This document shows positions 9,866 to 17,691 of a stretch of 64,000 nucleotides of DNA, piece by piece (within the stretch, counting starts at the first letter, position 1; the number at the start of each line of letters is the position of its first letter). A model generated the notes under the pieces. It was not told the origin of the DNA and made no database searches. It worked only from the letters and a program-made list of their open reading frames with translations. Source of the DNA: Aerolutibacter ruishenii (GTDB lineage: Bacteria; Pseudomonadota; Gammaproteobacteria; Xanthomonadales; Xanthomonadaceae); assembly GCF_007830115.1 (NCBI RefSeq), contig NZ_VLKP01000003.1:248001-312000 (forward strand), given 5' to 3'. Made by a program: the position numbers and the translations under genes.

Positions 9866-10561
9866 ATGAATACTTCGCTCAAGATCGCGCTTGCCGCCGC
9901 CCTTTCCACGGCCATGTTGGCCGGTTGCGCCACCACCGGCGGCGGCACCTACGGCAGCGCCAGCAGCTCCACCCAGCAGGACGGCATGAGCCAAACCAAG
10001 AAGGGTGCGCTCATCGGTGCCGCCGTGGGTGCCGTGGCCGGCCTGCTGTCGGGCGATGACGCCACCGAGCGTCGCCAGCGTGCCCTGGTCGGTGCGGGTG
10101 TCGGCGGCTTGACCGGCGGTGCGATCGGCAATTACCAGGACCGCCAGGAGCGGGCCCTGCGCGAGAAGATGGCCGGCACGGGCGTCGAAGTCGTGCGCCA
10201 GGGTGACAACATCACCCTCAACATGCCCAGCAACATCACGTTCGGCTTTGACCGCGCCGACCTGCAGCCGCAGTTCTATCCGGTGCTGAACGACGTGGCC
10301 GCCACGCTGACCGAGTACAACCAGACCATCGTGGAAGTCGCGGGCCATACCGACAGCGTCGGTACCGACAGCTACAACCAGCAGTTGTCCGAGCGACGCG
10401 CGGCCTCGGTCGGCAACTACCTGATGAGTAAGGGCGTGATGCGCGACCGGTTCATCCTGGTCGGCGCCGGCGAGACCCGTCCGGTGGCCAGCAACGACAC
10501 CGAGAGCGGCCGTGCGCAGAATCGTCGCGTGGAGATCACGCTGGTTCCGCTGCGTTCCTGA
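9866..10561 (+). CDS. OmpA-family outer-membrane lipoprotein
   Basis: A 231-residue lipoprotein. The signal peptide (MNTSLKIALAAALSTAMLAGC) ends in a lipobox with the lipidated Cys near residue 20. A Ser/Gly/Thr-rich linker follows, then a glycine-zipper segment (GALIGAAVGAVAGLLSG and ALVGAGVGGLTGGAIGNYQD). The C-terminal OmpA domain (about 110-225) binds peptidoglycan, with the signature VEVAGHTDSVGTDSYNQQLSERRAASVGNYL. This is the architecture of YiaD-type proteins that tie the outer membrane to peptidoglycan. The ATG at 9866 is chosen because aagga sits nine bases upstream; an ATG at 9857 is less likely. It is monocistronic, with a hairpin following. Confidence 0.9.
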   Translation: MNTSLKIALAAALSTAMLAGCATTGGGTYGSASSSTQQDGMSQTKKGALIGAAVGAVAGLLSGDDATERRQRALVGAGVGGLTGGAIGNYQDRQERALREKMAGTGVEVVRQGDNITLNMPSNITFGFDRADLQPQFYPVLNDVAATLTEYNQTIVEVAGHTDSVGTDSYNQQLSERRAASVGNYLMSKGVMRDRFILVGAGETRPVASNDTESGRAQNRRVEITLVPLRS

Positions 10562-10586
10562 TTTTTCCGCTTTACGAGCCAGTACT

Positions 10587-10615
10587 GCAACGGGCCGCAT
10601 GATGCGGCCCGTTGC
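10587..10615 (+). terminator. hairpin between convergent lipoprotein and TonB-receptor genes
   Basis: A 12- to 13-bp perfect stem (gcaacgggccgc / gcggcccgttgc) with a minimal loop is followed by ctttgg. It lies between two convergent stop codons and probably serves both strands. Confidence 0.75.
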
Positions 10616-10644
10616 CTTTGGTGCATGGCCGTACCCGCTGCGCC

Positions 10645-13600
10645 TTACAAAGCGGTGCCGCCGAACTTGTGCGTGTACTGCACGTTGAACGAACGGCCCA
10701 CCGCGTCGAACCACGAGATGTCGTAGTACGGATACGACGTGTAGGTCGGGTCCTTGGGCGGCATCTTGTCGAACAGGTTGGTCACCGACACCGCCAGCCT
10801 TGCGCGGTCATTGAACCGATATTGCATCGATGCGTTGTAGCGGTACGTGGCGGACACGTAAGGACCCTGATCGCCGTCCTCCCACACCTGGTCATAGGAC
10901 CAGCCGTTGGGCAGCCTGCCCAGGCGCTGTCCGTGCAACGTTGCCGACCACTGGTTCAACTCCCAGGTGACGGTGGCGCTGGACTTCGTCCGCGGGATGT
11001 CGAAGCCGCTGTTGACCGCGAACTGGTCCTCGACCGGGTCGCTGGGGAACTGCTGGAAATCGTGGTGGTCGACCCAGGTATGGTTGGCGGAGACCGTGAA
11101 CCGGCCGATGGGCGTCTCGAACCGGTAGCGGCCGCTGACGTCCACGCCGCTGGTGGTTTCGCGCGCGACGTTGATCGGGTTGACGTAGATCCCGTACAAC
11201 GAACCATTGCCGCTACGCGTGATCCGCGAAAGCGCGTCCACGCAGGTGGGGGAGGCGATGTCCAGCGTGCCCAGGCGGCAGGATGCTTCATCGCGCAGGA
11301 TGGCGTCGACGCTCATGTCCTGGACCTGGTCGCGCATGTCGATGTCGAACCAGTCGGCCGACAGGTCCAACCCCTGCAACGGCGACCAGACCAGCCCGGC
11401 GGTCCATGATGTGCTGGTCTCGGAGTCCAGTTCGCGGTTGCCTTCGCGCGTGCGGATCAGGCCTTCCGAGTAGTCCTCGCAATCGTCAGCGCCGTCCAGC
11501 AGGCAGTTGTAGTAGTCGGTGCCCGAGGTCTCGTCATTGCCGATCCCGGCGAAGACATAGTGCAGGTCGGGCGCGCGGAACGCGGTGCCATACGAACCGC
11601 GCACCAGCAGGCTTTCCACGGGACGCCATTCCAGGCCCGTGCTCCACGTGGCTTTTCCGGTCGTGTTGCCCGCGAACCGGTACTGGTCGTAGCGGCCAGC
11701 CACGCTCAGGCTGAAGGTGTCGTGCAGCGGCATGCGCAATTCACTGGCGAGCGCCCAGCGATTGCGGCTGCCGTGGCCGTCGGAGTCCTTCCAGCTGTAG
11801 TAGTAGTACTGGGTCGCCAGCGGATCCGGCTTCAGGTCGTACTGCTGGTGCCCAAACTCGGCGGTGGCGGCAAAGCCGGCCGCGCCCCCGGGCAGCTCGA
11901 ACAGTTCGGCCTGGGTCAGGGTCAACGACAGCGACTGGCCAGACGACTCGGGGTGGTACCGGGTATAGGCCGCGATGCTGTCGTACTCGGAGCGGCTCAG
12001 GGGGCGGTACAGTCGATCATGGCTGGCATTGAAGATCGGGAAACCGTCTTCGTCGTAGCCCAGTTGCGGGCCCAGGAAGAGTGCGTTGGCCTTGGCCGCG
12101 ATGATCTGCGGCCAGCTGATCGTGGCCTTGTACTGCGAGTGGCTGAGTGCCGCCTCGTAGTCCCAATCACCCCATACGCTGCCGCGGAAGCCGGTGGTGA
12201 CCCCGAACGTCCTCTGTACGGTGTTCACCATGCCGTTCCCCAGGCCGCCCATTTCCTCCAGGGTGAACTGGCGCTGCCAGTACTCGACCTGGTCGGTGGC
12301 CTGGTTGAAGAAATAGCCTTCCTCGTTGCCATCGGGCGTCATCAGCGACCAGCTGCGGGGGCCGCGAAACAGCGATACCTCGTGTCGCCCCGCCTGCACG
12401 TCGGCGAACCACTCGCTGCCGTTCTCGAACGCATAGCTCATCGAAGCGTACGTGTTGACGCCTTCGCGCTCGCTGGTGATGGTCCGGTACGCGACTGCGC
12501 GGTCGCTGCCACAGTAGTAGCCGTAATTGCGACGAAAGGCATAGCCCATGGTGCCGTCGTTGAGACCGGACAGCGCGTCGCAGGTGTCCTGGCCTGGGTC
12601 GATGTAGTCGTCCCACCAGTCGGTGATCAGGAAATTGCGCGGCGGATAGGCATAACGGGACGAGGGCGCATCGTTGCTGGAGTCCTGCTGCTCGCGGTCG
12701 AAGCCCCACAACGGCTTCTGCTTGCGATACTCCAGCCCGGCCACGGCATTGAACGACCCACGCGAAAAGCCACTGGACAGGTTGAGCGCGTGCGAGTCGC
12801 CGCCGCCTGCTTCCGTCCAGCCATAGCGGTAATCGACGGTGGTGCCGTCGGCGCTCTTTTTCAGGATGAAGTTGACGACGCCCGAGATGGCATCGGAGCC
12901 GTAGATCGCCGACGCGCTACCGGTCAGCACCTCGATCCGGTCGATCATGCCCAGCGGAATGCTGGAAATGTCGGTGAAGTTGCTACGCCCCTTGAAGGGC
13001 AGCGGGAAGTCCGCGATGCGGCGGCCGTTTACCAGGACCAGGGTGTGGTTGGGTCCCAGCCCACGCAGGTCGACCTGCTGGGCGCCGGGTGAGAAATCCG
13101 CACCGCCAGCGGACTGCTGGCTTTGTGTCTCGCCGCCGTTCTGGGTCATCGAGCGCAGTACGTCCGGAACGGAAGTGAAGCCGGCCGACTCGATCTCTTC
13201 CGCGGTGATCACCGAAATCGGTGCGGGGCCTTCGACCTGTGAGCGGGGGATGCGCGAGCCGGTCACCTGCACTGCGTCAACGTTGGATACCGGCGGTTCC
13301 GGGGCGGCCTGGGTCGAACCACCACCGGCCGCCTGCGGTTCGGGCGACGGCGGTGGCGGTGCCGGTCGCCGCTTTGACGTGTCGGCGACGATCAGGACGG
13401 CGCCGGATGCGGCATCGCGGCGTGCGGAGAAACCGCTGCCGCGCAACAGCGCGGCCAAGGCCTGGTCAGGCGTGGCCGCGCCTTGCACGCCGCGTGTGTG
13501 CACGCCCTTCAACTGATCGGCCCGGTAGACCAACTGGGTCGCCGACTGCCGGGCCAACATGTTCAGGGCCGTGGTCAGTTCGCCGGCCGGGACATCGATC

Positions 13601-13689
13601 CGGGCCGGTGATGACGACGCTTGCGCCTGTGCCGCCAACGCCGCGGAACAGGCAAGGCTCAACAACAACACACGCATGGATTTACGCAT
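10645..13689 (-). CDS. TonB-dependent outer-membrane receptor with signalling (STN) domain
   Basis: A 1014-residue outer-membrane transducer. The ATG at 13689 is preceded by a ggggaga ribosome-binding site; a TTG one codon earlier is less likely. In order: signal peptide (MRVLLLSLACSAALAAQAQA); STN/secretin-like periplasmic signalling domain, about 30-105 (LTTALNMLARQSATQLVYR); Pro-rich linker; TonB box-like VDAVQVTGSRI; plug domain with VLVNGRRIAD and SASAIYGSDAISGVVNFIL; then a large beta-barrel rich in aromatic residues, ending FNVQYTHKFGGTAL. The STN domain with adjacent fecR and fecI indicates cell-surface signalling coupled to uptake. The substrate is not shown by sequence; the divergent cyanophycinase suggests peptides rather than siderophores. 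Confidence 0.92.
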   Translation of the reverse strand: MRKSMRVLLLSLACSAALAAQAQASSSPARIDVPAGELTTALNMLARQSATQLVYRADQLKGVHTRGVQGAATPDQALAALLRGSGFSARRDAASGAVLIVADTSKRRPAPPPPSPEPQAAGGGSTQAAPEPPVSNVDAVQVTGSRIPRSQVEGPAPISVITAEEIESAGFTSVPDVLRSMTQNGGETQSQQSAGGADFSPGAQQVDLRGLGPNHTLVLVNGRRIADFPLPFKGRSNFTDISSIPLGMIDRIEVLTGSASAIYGSDAISGVVNFILKKSADGTTVDYRYGWTEAGGGDSHALNLSSGFSRGSFNAVAGLEYRKQKPLWGFDREQQDSSNDAPSSRYAYPPRNFLITDWWDDYIDPGQDTCDALSGLNDGTMGYAFRRNYGYYCGSDRAVAYRTITSEREGVNTYASMSYAFENGSEWFADVQAGRHEVSLFRGPRSWSLMTPDGNEEGYFFNQATDQVEYWQRQFTLEEMGGLGNGMVNTVQRTFGVTTGFRGSVWGDWDYEAALSHSQYKATISWPQIIAAKANALFLGPQLGYDEDGFPIFNASHDRLYRPLSRSEYDSIAAYTRYHPESSGQSLSLTLTQAELFELPGGAAGFAATAEFGHQQYDLKPDPLATQYYYYSWKDSDGHGSRNRWALASELRMPLHDTFSLSVAGRYDQYRFAGNTTGKATWSTGLEWRPVESLLVRGSYGTAFRAPDLHYVFAGIGNDETSGTDYYNCLLDGADDCEDYSEGLIRTREGNRELDSETSTSWTAGLVWSPLQGLDLSADWFDIDMRDQVQDMSVDAILRDEASCRLGTLDIASPTCVDALSRITRSGNGSLYGIYVNPINVARETTSGVDVSGRYRFETPIGRFTVSANHTWVDHHDFQQFPSDPVEDQFAVNSGFDIPRTKSSATVTWELNQWSATLHGQRLGRLPNGWSYDQVWEDGDQGPYVSATYRYNASMQYRFNDRARLAVSVTNLFDKMPPKDPTYTSYPYYDISWFDAVGRSFNVQYTHKFGGTAL

Positions 13690-13776
13690 CAACGATTCTC
13701 CCCTTGGCGTCGGAAATGACGCCCCCCGTGAAACGAGGACGAACGAGCCGGCTGAATCCCCCCTTGGGCAGGCGCA

Positions 13777-14856
13777 CTAGTCCGAATGCAACACGATCCG
13801 GTCGGGTAGCCGTTCGGCGCGCACCGGGAACCCCAGCTCCAGCAGCGTCACGAAGGCGTCGAGGTTGGACCAGCGGAAGTTGCCGCCCACGTGCAGGCGG
13901 GCGACCTCGGGATCGCCCAACTCCAGCTTGCGCCGGTTGAACCGGTTGAACTCGTTGGCGGCGACCGCGAGCGTGGCGTCATTGAAGGTCAGGAACCCAC
14001 TGCGCCACTCCAGGAAGCGCTCCGCCTCGGCAACCGGCATGGACTGCACCAGCACTCCGGCCCGGCTGGCGGTCGCCACGCTGCCGGCCGGCAGCAGCGA
14101 TACCGGGGAGGCGCGGCCATCGGCCGAGGGATGGGCGTCCAGTCGCACCTTGCCTTCGGTCACCACCACGCGCAGGGCCTGCGCGTCGCGGCGTACGGAA
14201 AAGCGCGTGCCTACCGCCGCCACGCGACGCCCATCCGCCTTGACCACGAACGGGCGCCTCGTGTCCCTTGCCACGTCGAAATACGCTTCGCCGCTCACAA
14301 GGGTCACGTCACGGCGACCGCGGGTGAACCGCACGTGCACGCGGCTGTCGCTGCTCAGGGTTGCCACCGACCCGTCGGCCAGCGTGAACGTTTGCACTTG
14401 GCCCATGCCGCTGGCAACGCTGGATTCGTGGCGACCGGTGAGTTGCCAGCCCGCCCAGGCCGCCAAGCCGACTGCGATGGTCGCCACGCTTGCGGCCAGC
14501 GCATGCCGCCATCCGCCACGACGCGAGGGGCTGGCGGGCCGTGCTGCGAAGGTGAGGTTGTCCAGATCCGGCAGGCGCGTGGCCTCTGTCGCAGTAGACA
14601 TGGTGGCTGGACCGATGCCAGGCGCGGTACCTGACCGGCGTTCCGGCACGCCGCCGCCGTAAGGTCCGGCGGCCAGCGCCTGCAAGCGCCCGGTCTCGTG
14701 CCAGGCGGCCTGCAAACGCAGGAAGGCGACCCGATGGCGCGTACTCGCCGATAGCCAGGCATCCAGCGCCTCCCGCTGGCCCTCGTCCCAGTCATCGGCG
14801 TGGAAACGCACCAGCCAGCCGGCCGCGTCGCGTTCAATCTGCCTGCTGTCGTCCAT
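13777..14856 (-). CDS. fecR: FecR-family anti-sigma factor / signal transducer
   Basis: Inner-membrane regulator that holds an ECF sigma factor inactive until the cognate TonB receptor is occupied. From MDDSRQIERDAAGWLVRF (ATG at 14856) it has 359 residues. An N-terminal cytoplasmic anti-sigma region occupies about 1-80 (EGQREALDAWLSASTRHRVAF). A single membrane span follows near residues 140-165 (RHALAASVATIAVGLAAWAG). The periplasmic FecR domain has FTLADGSVATLSSDSRVHV and GEAYFDVARDTRRPFVV. A C-terminal STN-like segment (FNDATLAVAANEFNRFNRRK) is expected to contact the receptor. It overlaps the fecI stop by 23 bases, and the receptor gene follows after 87 bases. The symbol denotes the family, not iron citrate specificity. 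Confidence 0.9.
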   Translation of the reverse strand: MDDSRQIERDAAGWLVRFHADDWDEGQREALDAWLSASTRHRVAFLRLQAAWHETGRLQALAAGPYGGGVPERRSGTAPGIGPATMSTATEATRLPDLDNLTFAARPASPSRRGGWRHALAASVATIAVGLAAWAGWQLTGRHESSVASGMGQVQTFTLADGSVATLSSDSRVHVRFTRGRRDVTLVSGEAYFDVARDTRRPFVVKADGRRVAAVGTRFSVRRDAQALRVVVTEGKVRLDAHPSADGRASPVSLLPAGSVATASRAGVLVQSMPVAEAERFLEWRSGFLTFNDATLAVAANEFNRFNRRKLELGDPEVARLHVGGNFRWSNLDAFVTLLELGFPVRAERLPDRIVLHSD

Positions 14857-15430
14857 GTCCCTGGTCCTCGTCATCGGCCAGCACGCGGCCAGGTGGGCGG
14901 ACATGCCCTGCCAGCGGGTCGCCACCATACAGGTGGTCGGCGATCAGGCGCATACCCTTGGCCAAGTGTTTTTCCACGGTCTTCTCGCTGATGCCAAGGC
15001 GCACGGCAACTTCCTTCTGGCGCAACTCCTCCACGCGGCGCAGCCACACGACCTCGCGGCAACGTTCGGGCAGCCGGTCCAGCGCCTCGACCAACCGCTT
15101 CAGCGCCTGGCGCGTGCCCATCCATCGCTCTGGCGACACCTCGTCTATCAGGTAGACGTTCGAAGCCTCGAAATCACCCACCGAGTCGATCGATACCACC
15201 CGGCTTCGGCGCAAACGGTCCGTCATGAGGTGGCGCGCCGCGGTGAACAGGAAGGCCTTCGGGGCCGTCGGCCGGTTGCGCGCGGCGGACTCGTAGACGC
15301 GCGCGTAAACCTCCTGGCGCAGGTCGTGCCATTCGTCCCGGTGTGGCCAACAGCGCTGCAGGAACAGCGTCAGTGCACGCTCGTGTACAAGGATCTCGTG
15401 GACGAACCAGTCGTCAAGTTCGGTTGGCAT
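14834..15430 (-). CDS. fecI: ECF sigma factor, FecI type
   Basis: Extracytoplasmic-function RNA polymerase sigma factor of 198 residues. Region 2 (about 20-85) contains WHDLRQEVYARVYESA and PKAFLFTAARHLMTDRLRR. Region 4 (about 120-175) contains LDRLPERCREVVWLRRVEELRQKEVAVRLGISEKTVEKHLAKGMRL with a clear helix-turn-helix. It heads the fecI-fecR-receptor unit. Its likely target is the receptor gene and possibly the divergent hydrolase gene 121 bases away. The last 20 residues are charged and not conserved. The symbol marks family membership only. Confidence 0.92.
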   Translation of the reverse strand: MPTELDDWFVHEILVHERALTLFLQRCWPHRDEWHDLRQEVYARVYESAARNRPTAPKAFLFTAARHLMTDRLRRSRVVSIDSVGDFEASNVYLIDEVSPERWMGTRQALKRLVEALDRLPERCREVVWLRRVEELRQKEVAVRLGISEKTVEKHLAKGMRLIADHLYGGDPLAGHVRPPGRVLADDEDQGHGRQQAD

Positions 15431-15551
15431 GGCCGCACTCTAGCCCAACCGCAGGCCCACCCGCATGGGGGAAGCCGGCCCGCGGTTCGTCTACTCCAAA
15501 GTGCTGGCCGGTGACAGGCGCCGTCCGCCATCAACCTCGGGGAGTCGCGGC

Positions 15552-17483
15552 ATGAAGAGAGCGTTGGGCAGGTTCCGGTGGATGTTGGCGATGCTCATCG
15601 CAGGCGTACTGGCTTGGCCGGTGCATGCCGCCGACTATGGCCACTACCTGCTCGGCGATCCGGCGGCGAAGACGCCCGGCCGTGTGCAGCCCGGCCTGCT
15701 GCTGATGGGAGGAGGCGACCGCAACTTCGAAGCGCTGCGCTGGTTCATGGCGAAGGCCGGACATGGCCACATCGTCGTGCTGCGCGCGTCCCAGGCAGGC
15801 GAGATCGGCGAGGAATTCTTCAACGACGTCGGCGGCATAGCATCGGTCGAAACCTTTGTCTTCAAGGACCGTGAAGCCGCGACCGATCCGGCCATCCTGC
15901 GCAGCCTCAAGCGGGCCGATGGCATCTTCATTGCCGGCGGTGACCAGTCACGCTACGTGCGGTACTGGCGCGGCACGCCGGTGGCGGAGCTGCTGGATGC
16001 CCACGTGCGTGCGGGCAAGCCCTTGGGCGGTACCAGCGCCGGATTGGCCATGCTGGGCGAGTACCTGTACGGAGCGATGGATGGCGGCAGCATCACCAGT
16101 CCACGCGCCCTGGCCGACCCACTCGGGCCTGACAACACCATCGAGACCGACTTCCTGCATTTGGCGCAGCTCAAGGGCGTGGTGACCGATACCCACTTCA
16201 GCGAGCGCAACCGCCTGGGCAGACTGGTCGCGTTCGTGGCCAAGGCCGAATCCATGGTCAGGCGTCCACTGTTGGGGCTGGGCGTGGACGAAGATGCCGC
16301 CGTCGCCGTGGAGGGGGATGGCAGCGGGCGGGTCTATGCCACATCGCCCGGCGCTGGCGCGCTGCTGGTGAAGGGTGGGTTCGACAACCAGGCCGAGGAT
16401 GCGGCCATGGACCAGCCGCGGGTCGACGTGGTGGGCATCGGCGCGGGCTCGGTGCTTCACCTTCCCGGAGGGCAAGTGGATCGCCCGGCGTTCCAGCACC
16501 GATATGCCGTGCACGAGGGCGTGCTGGTGGCAAAGGACGCCCCCGTGCTGGTCATCCATGGCGGCGCGGGCGTTGAGCGTGCGGGCATGACGCCGGCCGA
16601 CGAGGCCGCCGCACGGCAGGCACTGGAAGCGGCACTGCGCGCCGGACACGCCCGGTTGCGCGCCGGTGCGCCTGCCGTGGACGCGGTGACGGCCGCCATC
16701 ACCGTCCTGGAGGATGCGCCGCAGTTCAATGCCGGGCGCGGTGCGGTATTCACCCATGACGGACGCAATGAACTGGACGCTTCGCTGATGGATGGCGCCA
16801 CCGGCAAGGCCGGTGCGGTGGCCGGTGTGCACCGGGTCAGGAACCCCATCCTGCTGGCACGTGCCGTGATGGAAAAATCGCGCCACGTGATGATGGTGGG
16901 CGAGGGCGCGGAGGCGTTTGCGAAGGAGCAGGGGATTGGACTGGTGGACCCCGCGTGGTTCCGCACCGAGAAGCGCTGGCAGCAACTGCAGAAAGCCTTG
17001 GCGGAGGAAGCTTCAGGCCAGGCACGCCTGGATCGCGGGATCTTCTACTTCGGCACGGTGGGTGCGCTGGCGCTCGACGCCGAAGGGCGTCTTGCCGCCG
17101 GCACGTCCACTGGCGGCATGACCAACAAGCGCTACGGCCGCGTGGGCGATTCGTCCATCGTTGGTGCCGGCACCTGGGCCGATGGTCGCTGCGCGGTGTC
17201 TGGCACGGGCTGGGGTGAGTACTACATCCGGGCCGCCGCCGCCCACGAGATCTGCGCCCGTGTCCGGCTGTCGGGGCAGGGAATCGACCGCGCCGCCGCG
17301 AGCGTGATCAATGGCGACATCCCCAAGGCCGGTGGTGACGGCGGTGCCATTGCCCTCGGCAGCGACGGCACGTTTGCGCTGCCCTTCAACACCGAAGGCA
17401 TGTACCGCGGCTGGATCGGCGCGGATGGTGTTCCGCACGTGGCGATCTATGCGGAAGACCGGCTGCAGGGAGACGTTCGCTGA
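15552..17483 (+). CDS. secreted cyanophycinase - isoaspartyl peptidase/L-asparaginase fusion
   Basis: A 643-residue two-enzyme fusion. A signal peptide (MKRALGRFRWMLAMLIAGVL, cleavage after PVHA) predicts export. Residues about 29-330 are a peptidase S51 cyanophycinase with the nucleophile elbow GGTSAGLAML (Ser162) and the family segment VTDTHFSERNRLGRL; such enzymes cut cyanophycin to beta-Asp-Arg dipeptides. Residues about 331-643 are an Ntn-hydrolase isoaspartyl peptidase (VLVIHGGAG start, FNAGRGAVFTHDG, catalytic Thr502 in GTVGALALD, then TSTGGMTNKR), which would split those dipeptides to Asp and Arg. Both halves have their catalytic residues. The ATG at 15552 is chosen for the signal peptide. 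The gene is divergent from the fecI unit. Confidence 0.9.
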   Translation: MKRALGRFRWMLAMLIAGVLAWPVHAADYGHYLLGDPAAKTPGRVQPGLLLMGGGDRNFEALRWFMAKAGHGHIVVLRASQAGEIGEEFFNDVGGIASVETFVFKDREAATDPAILRSLKRADGIFIAGGDQSRYVRYWRGTPVAELLDAHVRAGKPLGGTSAGLAMLGEYLYGAMDGGSITSPRALADPLGPDNTIETDFLHLAQLKGVVTDTHFSERNRLGRLVAFVAKAESMVRRPLLGLGVDEDAAVAVEGDGSGRVYATSPGAGALLVKGGFDNQAEDAAMDQPRVDVVGIGAGSVLHLPGGQVDRPAFQHRYAVHEGVLVAKDAPVLVIHGGAGVERAGMTPADEAAARQALEAALRAGHARLRAGAPAVDAVTAAITVLEDAPQFNAGRGAVFTHDGRNELDASLMDGATGKAGAVAGVHRVRNPILLARAVMEKSRHVMMVGEGAEAFAKEQGIGLVDPAWFRTEKRWQQLQKALAEEASGQARLDRGIFYFGTVGALALDAEGRLAAGTSTGGMTNKRYGRVGDSSIVGAGTWADGRCAVSGTGWGEYYIRAAAAHEICARVRLSGQGIDRAAASVINGDIPKAGGDGGAIALGSDGTFALPFNTEGMYRGWIGADGVPHVAIYAEDRLQGDVR

Positions 17484-17520
17484 CTGACGCTGGCTGGCAC
17501 GATGGCGGCGGCAGAAAAAA

Positions 17521-17541
17521 GCCCTTGGCGATGCCAAGGGC
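17521..17541. terminator. bidirectional rho-independent terminator
   Basis: A perfect 9-bp stem (gcccttggc / gccaagggc) with a GAT loop is flanked by six A on the left and TTTT on the right, so it can stop transcription from either side. It ends the cyanophycinase gene. It may originally also have terminated ssrA before the phage element inserted. Confidence 0.85.
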
Positions 17542-17547
17542 TTTTCA

Positions 17548-17578
17548 GGTGGATGGGGTGGGCCCTATCGAAAACGCC
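17548..17578 (-). other. possible left attachment remnant resembling the ssrA 3' end
   Basis: On the plus strand, GGTGGA, then TGG, then GGTGGGC and ATCGAA...CGCC appear in the same order and orientation as in the ssrA 3' end at 27507-27533 (GGTGGAGGTGGGC...ATCGAACCGCC). A three-base insertion and several mismatches break the match, so this is a weak candidate for the far attachment site of the element. Confidence 0.3.
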
Positions 17579-17625
17579 CTGGAAGTCGCTGATTTGCGCG
17601 AACTTGCCGCACCGCACCAAAAAAC

Positions 17626-17646
17626 GATGCCCCCGCCGATGCCCCC
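17626..17646. repeat. GATGCCCCC direct repeats at left end of element
   Basis: gatgccccc occurs at 17626-17634 and 17638-17646, with a 12-base period. The core TGCCCCC is the same as in the triple repeat before the integrase, so these are candidate integrase arm-type binding sites. Confidence 0.45.
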
Positions 17647-17660
17647 GTGCTGGAATTGCT

Positions 17661-17691
17661 CCGGGGGTTCGATTCCCGGCGCATCACACCA
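17661..17691 (+). other. tRNA T-arm/acceptor-like fragment overlapping the tape-measure stop
   Basis: ccgggggttcgattcccgg (17661-17679) followed by cgcatcacacca looks like the 3' end of a tRNA, with the TTCGATT T-loop and a terminal CCA. However, two of the five T-stem pairs fail when the loop is drawn in the normal way, and no 5' half is present. The tape-measure stop codon (17684-17686) lies inside it. It may be a relic of another attachment site or a coincidence. Confidence 0.25.

Noticed and set aside
10645-15430. Iron-citrate (Fec) uptake system
   Set aside because: The regulatory proteins are FecIR-like, but there are no fecBCDE transport genes nearby and the divergent gene degrades peptides, so citrate specificity is unsupported.
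17661-17691. A functional tRNA gene
   Set aside because: Only a T-arm/CCA-like fragment is present, with mismatched stem pairs; no D-arm, anticodon arm or 5' acceptor strand is found.
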